Source: an uncultured Pedobacter sp. (lineage in GTDB: Bacteria > Bacteroidota > Bacteroidia > Sphingobacteriales > Sphingobacteriaceae). Taken from it: a stretch of DNA of 16,901 nt. Below, in pieces: positions 7,844-14,969 of this stretch. Numbering within the stretch: position 1 is the stretch's first letter; every line of letters begins with the position of its first letter. The position numbers and the translations under genes were made by a program. Below the pieces are notes generated by a model. It worked only from the letters and a program-made list of their open reading frames with translations. It was not told the DNA's origin and ran no database searches. The DNA lies in assembly GCA_938008555.1 (NCBI GenBank), contig CALLKE010000174.1, positions 1-16,901 on the forward strand. Reading direction: 5' to 3'.

Positions 7844-9319
7844 ATGAAAAAGAAAATACTACTAACAATAGCCATCGTTGTATTTGCTATAATCAGCTGT
7901 AAAAAAGACTTAACGGGTTTAAATGTTGATACGAAGGATGCCTCAATGGTGCCTGCAGAAGCATTGTTTGCTAACGCACAGAAAAACTTGTCTGATTTAC
8001 TCGCATCAACAAATGTGAACCTGAATGTATTCAGATTAATTACGCAGCAATGGACCGAAACGACCTACACGGATGAAAGTCGCTATAATCTGACAACACG
8101 GATGATCCCTGATAACTTTTTTCAAGTCTTGTACCGAGATGTTTTGGAGGATTTTCAACAAGCTAAAAATATAATAGCGAGCGATCCTTCAAAAAGTGCT
8201 GGAGTAAAAGCTAACCAGCTTGCTATTGCCGATATAATGGAAGTATATGCATATCAAATGCTGGTGAACACTTTTGGCAATGTACCTTATACTGCTGCGT
8301 TAAATTATGCGAATATCACCCCGAAATATGATGACGCGTATACTATTGAAACAGATTTATTAAATAGACTAACTGTCGACATCGCTAACCTAAGTGCCAA
8401 TTCTACATCAGCAAGCTATGGCAGTTCGGACCTTATTTACGCAGGTAATATATCTGCTTGGATTAAATTTGGGAACACCCTGAAATTGAAATTAGCCATG
8501 TTGTTTGCAGATAAATATCCCGCTATTGCAGCAACAAATATTACATCTTCACTTATTGCAGGAGTTTTTCAGTCAAATGCAGATAATGCTCTAGTTAAAT
8601 ATTTGAATACTACTCCCAATACTAATCCTTTGTGGATTGATCTAGTACAATCAGGCAGAACTGATTTTGTAGCTTCTCAAACCATAGTAAACATGATGGA
8701 AAGCTTAAATGATCCAAGAATGCCCATGTATTTTACACAAATATCAGGCGCTTACGTAGGAGGAGTAAATGGGGCTTCTAATATTTATAGTTCTTATTCA
8801 GCCCCATCTAGCTTATTTGTCAATCCAACCCTAGCCAGTGTATTTCTTGATTACGCAGAGACGGAGTTTTTATTAGCAGAAGCAGCAGAAAGAGGTTTAG
8901 GGGGAGCTTCTGGGGCTGAGGCATACTATAATGCCGGCGTTCAAGCCTCCATTCAATACTGGTATGATATTGTGAATGCTTCGGGTACCATTAATACGGG
9001 CACTAATTCAGCTACTGCCTATAGCGCGTATATCACACAACCATCAGTTGCTTATAGTACAGCAACAGGTACCTATAAACAAAAAATTGGTCAACAAAAG
9101 TACATTGCTTTGTATAACAGAGGATTTGATGCTTGGACAGAATGGAGAAGATTAGGGTATCCAGTTTTACAACCAGCTACAGGGGCGTCTACAGGGATAC
9201 CTGTTCGTTTTACATACCCCATCAAAGAGCAAAATTTGAATGGAGCCAATTATAGTCAAGCAGCAGGAGTAATCGGTGGAGATTTCGTGACAACAAGGCT
9301 GTTTTGGGATATCAACTAA
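7844..9319 (+). CDS. SusD/RagB-family nutrient-binding outer membrane lipoprotein (first cassette)
   Basis: This 491-residue protein is the lipoprotein partner of the preceding SusC. It should sit as a lid on the barrel at the cell surface and bind substrate. The N-terminus has a type II signal peptide ending in IIS-Cys19. The mature protein begins CKKDLTGLN, with Lys-Lys-Asp after the lipidated Cys, compatible with a Bacteroidota surface-export signal. The body fits the SusD-like_2 branch: an early helical repeat region with VYAYQMLVNTFGNVPYTAAL (about 131-150), AWIKFGNTLKLKLAMLFADK (about 205-224), LDYAETEFLLAEAAERG near 340-355, then QQKYIALYNRGFDAWTEWRR and the C-terminal RFTYPIKEQNLN. 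It is 13 nt downstream of susC1, almost certainly cotranscribed, and is followed by a strong hairpin. No starch- or glycan-specific feature is visible; peptides, glycans or other ligands are all possible. Confidence 0.95.
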   Translation: MKKKILLTIAIVVFAIISCKKDLTGLNVDTKDASMVPAEALFANAQKNLSDLLASTNVNLNVFRLITQQWTETTYTDESRYNLTTRMIPDNFFQVLYRDVLEDFQQAKNIIASDPSKSAGVKANQLAIADIMEVYAYQMLVNTFGNVPYTAALNYANITPKYDDAYTIETDLLNRLTVDIANLSANSTSASYGSSDLIYAGNISAWIKFGNTLKLKLAMLFADKYPAIAATNITSSLIAGVFQSNADNALVKYLNTTPNTNPLWIDLVQSGRTDFVASQTIVNMMESLNDPRMPMYFTQISGAYVGGVNGASNIYSSYSAPSSLFVNPTLASVFLDYAETEFLLAEAAERGLGGASGAEAYYNAGVQASIQYWYDIVNASGTINTGTNSATAYSAYITQPSVAYSTATGTYKQKIGQQKYIALYNRGFDAWTEWRRLGYPVLQPATGASTGIPVRFTYPIKEQNLNGANYSQAAGVIGGDFVTTRLFWDIN

Positions 9320-9328
9320 TTGTTAAGT

Positions 9329-9378
9329 AATACACAAAAAAGGGTGTCCAACATAATTGGACACCCTTTTTGTGTATT
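9329..9378. terminator. Long, nearly perfect bidirectional terminator after susD1
   Basis: The left arm (9329-9351) and right arm (9357-9378) are complementary over about 22 bp with one extra A on the left. The GC core is GGGTGTCC/GGACACCC and the loop is CATAA. The core is flanked by A6 on the left and T5 on the right, so it can act as an intrinsic terminator on either strand. It starts 10 nt after the susD1 stop and separates the two cassettes. Confidence 0.9.
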
Positions 9379-9483
9379 CATATTTCGTGTAAAATATTTG
9401 GAGCTACCTTTTCGTTTACTCTGTTTTAAATCCAACATGTTCATCTGATGGTATAATTAATGAAAATGAATTATTAAAAGTTT

Positions 9484-9515
9484 TTTGATTTATAGTTTAA
9501 TTTGTTGACATTGAG
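9484..9515 (+). promoter_or_regulatory. Upstream block of susC2, conserved with susC1 (candidate promoter)
   Basis: TTTGATTT followed by AGTTTA and TTGACATTGAG aligns ungapped with 4483-4514 and again begins exactly 78 nt before the susC ATG. Flanking positions are much less alike, which suggests retained function. It could be a -33/-7 promoter with a poor -7 box, or an activator site plus promoter. Confidence 0.45.
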
Positions 9516-9561
9516 CGCCTCTTTAGTATTCTGTTTTATCCACTTATGGCATTAATTTTCT

Positions 9562-12500
9562 ATGAAAAGAATTCTCAAAAGTTTGTTTTTTTTATTTTTT
9601 GTAAGTATTCGAGTATTAGCCCAAGATCGAACGATTACGGGTGTGGTTACAGCGAAGGAAGATGGACTACCACTTCCAGGAGTAAGTATTCTGGTTTCAG
9701 GTACCAAATTGGGCACTCGGACAGGTGCAGATGGGCGATTTTCCATTGATGTTCCACCTACGGCTAAGCAATTAGAGTTTCAATTTGTCGGGTATGCTAA
9801 GCAAAGAATTGCAATTGGAAAAAGCAGTGCTATCAATGTCACTCTGGTAACGAGCTCTGAGCAATTGGGAGAAGTAGTAGTAACTGCACTAGGCTTTCAA
9901 GTAGAGAAAGATAAGCTCGGTACTAGTCAATCCTCAGTGAAGGGAGAGGCGCTAATGAAATCGGGTGAAACAAGTGTTCTAAACGCTTTAGCGAGTAAAG
10001 CATCAGGTGTTCAAATAGCACGTAGTGGTGGCGATCCTGGAGCGAGTACTTACATTCAGATTAGGGGGCAAAGTACGATTACAGGCGATTTACAACCTCT
10101 TTTTATCATTGATGGTGTTCCTGTGTCTAACAGTTCATATGGATCTGGAGACGGATCGCTTGGGGAAACAGCTAGAGGATCAGTAATTCTCACTCAAGGC
10201 ACAACGCAGCAATCTCGTTTAAATGATTTAAATCCGGACGATATTGAGAGCATGGAAGTTTTAAAAGGGACTGCGGCAGCAGCACTTTGGGGTACTCGTG
10301 CAGCTAATGGAGTTGTTGTTATTACAACCAAAAGAGGAAAAGCAACTCCTGGAAAAATTAACATTTCACTGAATAGTACGTATTCAATCGATGTATTAAA
10401 TAGAAGTGTTCCGCTACAAACTAGTTTTGGCCAAGGTGAGAATGGGATTTTTACATCCAGTGGAGGAGAACGTTATTCATGGGGAGATAAAATAGCAAAT
10501 CGCTCTGGATCAGCTTCTTTTAATACAGCTGGCGGTTACGTGATCTTGCCAAATGGTAATATACGTTATCCTTTTGTTGATGGAACTATCGGAAATCCGC
10601 AAGGGGGCCAGAGCTCACAAAGTGTATTTGATCATTCCAAAGAATTATTTAATGATGGACATTATTTTGACAATACATTAACCCTGAGTGGAGGAGACGA
10701 TAAAACCTTATACTATGTTAGCTTATCAAATTTAGATCAGAAAGGTATTTTGAAAGCTAACTCAGACTATCATCGTAAGTCATTTAATATTAATGCAGAT
10801 CGTCATTTTGGAAATAATCTAAAAATTTCCACTAATATGAACTACATAAATACAACATCAAGTCGGGCACAGCAGGGATCTAATCTCTCAGGCTTATTTT
10901 TAGGGGGGTTACGAACCCCTCCTGATTTTGATAATACTTTTTATCAAGGGACTTATGTGGATCCTACTGGAGCTTTGTTCCCTAACCGTCAAATAGCATA
11001 CCGCAACCCAATTGGGATAAATGTTAATTCTGGTTATGATAACCCTTTCTGGGCCTTAAATCAAATAACTAGTACGTCTGAAGTAGATCGCTTTTTTGGC
11101 TCTTTTGAAACCAAGTTCGATCCCAAAATGTGGCTATCCTTTGTTGTCCGTGCGGGTATTGACTACTATTCAGATAATAGAGCTGATAATTACCCTGTCT
11201 TGTCATCCATTTACAATAACGGTAGCTTAACCCTGCAGCAAATATCAGAACTACAATTCAATAGTGACTTTATTGGTAAAGTAACAAAGCCTTTTTCGGA
11301 GGATGCCAAGTTTACAGGATTGCTTGGATTTAATTATAATAACCGTACGTATGAAAATATTGGCTCTACATCGCAGAATTTTATTTTACCTAATGCCCCG
11401 TTTGATTTAACCAATTCAGCGGGTTCAGCGCGGTTCCCATTTAATGAGCAGACGCTTATACGAACTACAGCGACGTATACCCAATTGTCTTTTGAGTTAT
11501 ATGATCAGTTGTTTGCTGATTTGACAGGAAGATTGGAACAGGCGTCTACATTTGCTCATACATTCTTTTACCCATCTGTTTCTTTAGCATGGCAGTTTAA
11601 TAAATTAAAGTCTTTAGAAAATATTAATAGTTGGCTATCATTTGGTAAGCTGAGAGCATCATATGGTGAGGTTGGAGTTCAGCCACAGCCTTATTTGTCA
11701 TCGACGTATTATTCTCCAGCTGTAATCGCAGAGAGCTTTGGCCCTACTCTAAATTCATCATCATCTGTTTATGGTAGTGGTGGCTATTTAAGAAATAACC
11801 TTAAGGGAAATCCTGATATTAAACCTGAACGAAAAAGAGAGATCGAGATTGGTACAGATTTGAGGTTCTTATCGGATAAGTTAAGCTTGAGTGCGGTATA
11901 CTATTCGAATAAAACTACAGGGGCTATTTTTCCTGTGCAGGTGCCGGCTAGTACAGGCTTTTTCCTGAAGAATGATAATGCAGCCGAAATCCGAAATAGA
12001 GGATTTGAGTTAGAGTTAGGAGCAAATAATTGGTACAAAAACAAAGATTTTAGTGTCAGCAGTAATTTTAATTGGTCGACCAATAGAAACAAGGTCCTTA
12101 GTTTAAAAGGAGTGAATACTATTGTGCTTAATGGCTTCTCTGCACCATCTTCCAATGCAGTTGTAGGCCAGCCATTAGGAGTACTTTGGGGTACAGATTT
12201 TCTTAAAGATGGGAATGGGAAACTAATATTAGATGCGAATGGGTTCCCTCAGTCAGCTCCAAACCCCAGTGTAATTGGAAATCCAAATCCCGATTGGACT
12301 GCTTCAATAGGCAGTACGTTCCGCTATAAACAGTTTACCCTATCCGTTTTATTTGACCATGTTCAGGGCGGAGATGTATGGAATGGGACCAGGGGTGCTT
12401 TAATCAATTTTGGTACACATGCGAGCACTGGAAATGAAGTAACAGCATCTTCTAACTTGAAGGCATGGGACGGAAGTACAATTAATGCAGGAACTACATT

Positions 12501-12873
12501 TCGTGGGGCAATAGCTGACTTTGGAGGTGGCCCAGTTGCATTGAACCAGGCCTGGTATAGTACCGCTGGATCAGGAGGTGGATTGGGGGGGGGATTTGGT
12601 CCAGTTGCTTCACAATTTGTCGAAAAAGGTACTCGAACTCGCTTAAGAGAATTATCAGTCTCTTATCTATTAACAGGACCGAAGTTTAAAACGAAGACTA
12701 AGCTACAGTCAATCAGCTTTTCTGTCACTGGAAGAAACCTAGTATTATGGACCTCATATACAGGTATTGATCCGGAAACAAATTTAACGGGTGTTACGAA
12801 TGGCCGCGGATTAGACTACTTCAACAATCCAAACACTAGGTCCTATTTATTCTCTATTAAGGTTAATTATTAA
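9562..12873 (+). CDS. SusC/RagA-family TonB-linked outer membrane protein (second cassette)
   Basis: This second TonB-dependent SusC transporter has 1,103 residues. The signal peptide (MKRILKSLFF, cleavage after VLA at residue 20) leads to QDRTITG and a carboxypeptidase-like domain closely similar to that of SusC1: 23 of 30 residues match at 21-50. The plug contains PLFIIDGVPVSN, LNPDDIESMEVLKGTAAAALWGTRAANG given in part as NPDDIESMEVLKG, and VVVITTKRG. The long barrel ends in the beta-signal LFSIKVNY with terminal Tyr. There is no STN domain. Plug and barrel differ markedly from SusC1, implying another substrate. Two homopolymers stand out: T8 in the signal-peptide codons (9586-9593) and G9 in a Gly-rich segment (12585-12593, residues 1008-1011). 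The ATG at 9562 is the natural start, immediately before the signal peptide. susD2 begins 11 nt after the stop. Confidence 0.96.
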   Translation: MKRILKSLFFLFFVSIRVLAQDRTITGVVTAKEDGLPLPGVSILVSGTKLGTRTGADGRFSIDVPPTAKQLEFQFVGYAKQRIAIGKSSAINVTLVTSSEQLGEVVVTALGFQVEKDKLGTSQSSVKGEALMKSGETSVLNALASKASGVQIARSGGDPGASTYIQIRGQSTITGDLQPLFIIDGVPVSNSSYGSGDGSLGETARGSVILTQGTTQQSRLNDLNPDDIESMEVLKGTAAAALWGTRAANGVVVITTKRGKATPGKINISLNSTYSIDVLNRSVPLQTSFGQGENGIFTSSGGERYSWGDKIANRSGSASFNTAGGYVILPNGNIRYPFVDGTIGNPQGGQSSQSVFDHSKELFNDGHYFDNTLTLSGGDDKTLYYVSLSNLDQKGILKANSDYHRKSFNINADRHFGNNLKISTNMNYINTTSSRAQQGSNLSGLFLGGLRTPPDFDNTFYQGTYVDPTGALFPNRQIAYRNPIGINVNSGYDNPFWALNQITSTSEVDRFFGSFETKFDPKMWLSFVVRAGIDYYSDNRADNYPVLSSIYNNGSLTLQQISELQFNSDFIGKVTKPFSEDAKFTGLLGFNYNNRTYENIGSTSQNFILPNAPFDLTNSAGSARFPFNEQTLIRTTATYTQLSFELYDQLFADLTGRLEQASTFAHTFFYPSVSLAWQFNKLKSLENINSWLSFGKLRASYGEVGVQPQPYLSSTYYSPAVIAESFGPTLNSSSSVYGSGGYLRNNLKGNPDIKPERKREIEIGTDLRFLSDKLSLSAVYYSNKTTGAIFPVQVPASTGFFLKNDNAAEIRNRGFELELGANNWYKNKDFSVSSNFNWSTNRNKVLSLKGVNTIVLNGFSAPSSNAVVGQPLGVLWGTDFLKDGNGKLILDANGFPQSAPNPSVIGNPNPDWTASIGSTFRYKQFTLSVLFDHVQGGDVWNGTRGALINFGTHASTGNEVTASSNLKAWDGSTINAGTTFRGAIADFGGGPVALNQAWYSTAGSGGGLGGGFGPVASQFVEKGTRTRLRELSVSYLLTGPKFKTKTKLQSISFSVTGRNLVLWTSYTGIDPETNLTGVTNGRGLDYFNNPNTRSYLFSIKVNY
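12585..12593 (+). repeat. Poly-G tract (G9) in susC2
   Basis: Nine consecutive G lie inside codons 1008-1011, in a segment reading GGGLGGGFGP near the C-terminus of the barrel. One extra G brings a TAA at 12687-12689 into frame; one fewer G brings a TAA at GCT-TAA near 12642-12646 into frame. Either would remove the last barrel strands and the terminal beta-signal. Confidence 0.85.
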
Positions 12874-12884
12874 TATAAAGGAAT

Positions 12885-14324
12885 ATGAAACGATTCATAA
12901 AATATTGTCTTTTTCTCGTCATACTGTTTCCAGTTTTATCTTGTAAAAAAATAACAAATGGACTAAATGTTAGCCCGAATAGCCCAACAGGTGCTACGTT
13001 AAACTTACTGCTTAATGGTGCACAGGTTGCTAGTATTGTATGTTATGAAGGGAATACTGCTCGTATGGCAGGTATGTTTTCTCAGTCATTTACTGGATCA
13101 GCAAATCAATACGCTAGCTTAAACAATTATGTTACCACAACTGCAGATTATAGTGAAAGTTGGAACAACTTATATACGGATGTGATTGCCCAAACTCAAA
13201 TCATTCAGAACCAGGCTTTGGCAGTAAATAACAAAACGGTTTTAGGAATTGCACAAGTAATGCAAGCGCAAGCCTTCGGTTTGGCGGCCGACCTATGGGG
13301 AGATGTTCCATTTTCACAGGCAGGCAACCCCGATAGCTTCCCTAACCCTAAGTTTGATCCTCAGGCACAAGTTTATACAGGTGTGCAAGCATTGTTATCA
13401 GCAGCAATTACGAATCTTTCAGCTAATGTGGGAACAAGTCCAGGTACTAAAGACATTTTTTATGGAGGTAATAACGCACAATGGATTGCCGCTGCAAATA
13501 CATTGAAAGCGCGCTTTTACCTACATGTGAGAGATTATGCAAATGCAATGGCATCTGCGGCTAATGGTATTAATAGTGCATCAGGTGATATGCTTGCTAG
13601 GCATGGTGGTACACACCTTGTAGACATGAATCTGTTTAACTCGTTTCAGGATTGGGATAACCCTGGATATTTAACCGCAGTTTCTCCCGCCTTTGCTCCT
13701 GCCTTTTTAGCGGGACGTAACAATGCGAATACAAATGAAACAGCCAGATTAAACTATTTGTATATGAGTGCACCTGGGTCAACTGCAAACTTAAATGATG
13801 GTAGTGACAATGTTAACGGTATTGGTTTCTTTGGCCCAAGTACATCATTCCCACTAGTTAGTTATGCAGAAAACAATCTCATCCTAGCAGAAGCGAATGC
13901 AAAATTAGGCAATTCAGCCCCGGCATTAGCCGCACTTAACACGCACAGAGCCTACATGAATGGGGGGGGGGATATTGATCCATCATATCAAACACTCGGC
14001 TTAACATATACAGCCTATGTCTCTACTGATTTTGATGCAGGGGGAATTAAAAATCCAACCCCTACTACGTTAAGTAATTTACAAGCGTTGCTACTGGAAA
14101 TATTAGGAGAGCGTTACGTGACATTTATTGGTCAGATTGAGCAGTTCAATGATGTTCGTAGAACTGGCAATGCGCTTGGTATTTCACCTACAGTGACAAC
14201 CACAACAGTTCTGCCACAGCGTTTTTTATACCCGCAAGATGAGCAGAATACAAATCCGAATACACCCACTGTGAATGCGGGTGATTTCTTTAAGCCAACA
14301 ACAGCTAATGCGACTGCATACTAG
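12885..14324 (+). CDS. SusD/RagB-family nutrient-binding outer membrane lipoprotein (second cassette)
   Basis: This 479-residue SusD-like_2-type lipoprotein should be the surface lid of SusC2. The lipoprotein signal peptide ends FPVLS-Cys20 and the mature protein starts CKKITNGLN. Typical family segments follow: GLNVSPNSPTGATLNLLLNG (about 26-45), SESWNNLYTDVIAQTQIIQN (about 90-109), QAFGLAADLWGDVPFSQAG (about 129-147), QWIAAANTLKARFYLHV, then AENNLILAEANAKLG with a short helix pair, ERYVTFIGQIEQFNDVRR and the C-terminal RFLYPQDEQNTNP. It is only distantly similar to SusD1, and a TPR-like helical fold is expected for both. The start lies 11 nt after susC2, so cotranscription and translational proximity are likely. 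A run of ten G at 13962-13971 encodes Gly360-362 and the first base of Asp363. A strong terminator follows. The ligand cannot be inferred from the neighbours. Confidence 0.95.
   Translation: MKRFIKYCLFLVILFPVLSCKKITNGLNVSPNSPTGATLNLLLNGAQVASIVCYEGNTARMAGMFSQSFTGSANQYASLNNYVTTTADYSESWNNLYTDVIAQTQIIQNQALAVNNKTVLGIAQVMQAQAFGLAADLWGDVPFSQAGNPDSFPNPKFDPQAQVYTGVQALLSAAITNLSANVGTSPGTKDIFYGGNNAQWIAAANTLKARFYLHVRDYANAMASAANGINSASGDMLARHGGTHLVDMNLFNSFQDWDNPGYLTAVSPAFAPAFLAGRNNANTNETARLNYLYMSAPGSTANLNDGSDNVNGIGFFGPSTSFPLVSYAENNLILAEANAKLGNSAPALAALNTHRAYMNGGGDIDPSYQTLGLTYTAYVSTDFDAGGIKNPTPTTLSNLQALLLEILGERYVTFIGQIEQFNDVRRTGNALGISPTVTTTTVLPQRFLYPQDEQNTNPNTPTVNAGDFFKPTTANATAY
13962..13971 (+). repeat. Poly-G tract (G10) in susD2
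   Basis: Ten consecutive G occur within codons 360-363 (NGGGD). With 11 G the reading frame meets TGA three codons later (GGA TAT TGA). With 9 G it meets TAA within about a dozen codons (TCG GCT TAA). Either loses roughly the last quarter of the lipoprotein. Confidence 0.88.
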
Positions 14325-14354
14325 AAAGAATATTTGTTTTTGATTTGTTGTACA

Positions 14355-14388
14355 AAGGCCATCATAGACGTTAATCTATGATGGCCTT
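14355..14388 (+). terminator. Intrinsic terminator after susD2
   Basis: A perfect 14-bp stem (AAGGCCATCATAGA paired with TCTATGATGGCCTT) closes a 6-nt loop CGTTAA. It is followed on the plus strand by GTTTTTTTG. It sits 30 nt past the susD2 stop and 12 nt before the stop of the convergent gene. There is no T-run on the minus side, so it is mainly a plus-strand terminator. Confidence 0.92.
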
Positions 14389-14400
14389 GTTTTTTTGTAA

Positions 14401-14841
14401 TTATCTACCCAAAATAGGTCTACCACTTTGTATAATGGTAATCATGATCACTAATACAGCCAAACCATAAAAAATAGTTATAACCCGATGTTTCGGTGTA
14501 GCACCTGCTGTTTTTTTAGAACGAGAATGACCAATGGTTATCAATAGGATTGCAAACAGCATCATAGTGAGATGTTCTACGGTCCAATACCGCAGTGAAG
14601 GATCTTTCATCGTTTCACTCATCGGGCTAAACTTTACAAAAGGGCTGTGAAAATAAAGTATCAAACCGCTTAGAAATTGGATATGGGCTGATATCATGGT
14701 AAATAGGTTAAGCTTTCGATCGCTTTCTAGATAGGGCTTTTGTCCAAACCAGGCTGTTGTCGCTCTAAATAAAGCGATAACAATTAGAAGCAATACGACA
14801 TAACGAAAACCAGCGTGTAAGTTTAATAGAAATGAGTCCAT
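14401..14841 (-). CDS. Small four-helix membrane protein (Bacteroidota 'cytochrome b'-like family)
   Basis: This 146-residue integral membrane protein starts at MDSFLLNLHAGFR. The reading frame stays open upstream to 15039, but that part would run through the terminator and the zinc-ribbon gene, so the ATG at 14839-14841 is the credible start. Four hydrophobic segments are visible at about 12-31, 45-66, 88-105 and 120-138. Several His lie in or next to them: His9, His53, His65, His90, His105 and His118, in contexts such as NLHAGFR, SAHIQFLSGL and WTVEHLTM. I recall similar Bacteroidota proteins being labelled 'cytochrome B', and the His pattern would allow haem ligation, but nothing here proves haem binding. 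It is convergent with susD2 and sits downstream of the zinc-ribbon gene, behind two terminator-like hairpins, so it probably has its own promoter. I found no good TAnnTTTG box. Confidence 0.85.
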   Translation of the reverse strand: MDSFLLNLHAGFRYVVLLLIVIALFRATTAWFGQKPYLESDRKLNLFTMISAHIQFLSGLILYFHSPFVKFSPMSETMKDPSLRYWTVEHLTMMLFAILLITIGHSRSKKTAGATPKHRVITIFYGLAVLVIMITIIQSGRPILGR

Positions 14842-14906
14842 GTTTTTGTTTTTTGCGTGCAAAGTAAAATAAAAAGTATCGAAAGTGCTTGGAGGGTCAA
14901 AAAAAA

Positions 14907-14932
14907 TTATGCAGGGAATTCTCATTGCATAA
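14907..14932 (-). terminator. Second terminator-like hairpin with U8, upstream of the membrane protein gene
   Basis: On the minus strand TTATGCA and TGCATAA form a 7-bp stem around a 12-nt loop, directly followed by eight T. It lies only 8 nt beyond the first terminator of the zinc-ribbon gene. The stem is AT-rich, so it is weaker. It could be a back-up terminator, or an attenuator if the membrane protein gene is transcribed from further upstream. Confidence 0.5.
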
Positions 14933-14940
14933 ATAAAAAA

Positions 14941-14962
14941 AGCGACCCTGATTTGGATCGCT
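14941..14962. terminator. Terminator after the zinc-ribbon gene
   Basis: AGCGA/TCGCT pairs, then a C-A mismatch, then CC/GG, closing a loop CTGATTT-like core. The A-run on the left (T-run on the minus strand) and T7 on the right make it usable in both directions. It starts 8 nt past the stop of the minus-strand zinc-ribbon gene. Confidence 0.75.
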
Positions 14963-14969
14963 TTTTTTA

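Noticed and set aside
13303..13506. Small open frames inside susC1, susC2, susD2 and the zinc-ribbon gene (for example 13303-13506, 11901-12155, 15154-15396)
   Set aside because: They overlap well-supported coding sequence in other frames, and their composition is that expected of shadow frames.
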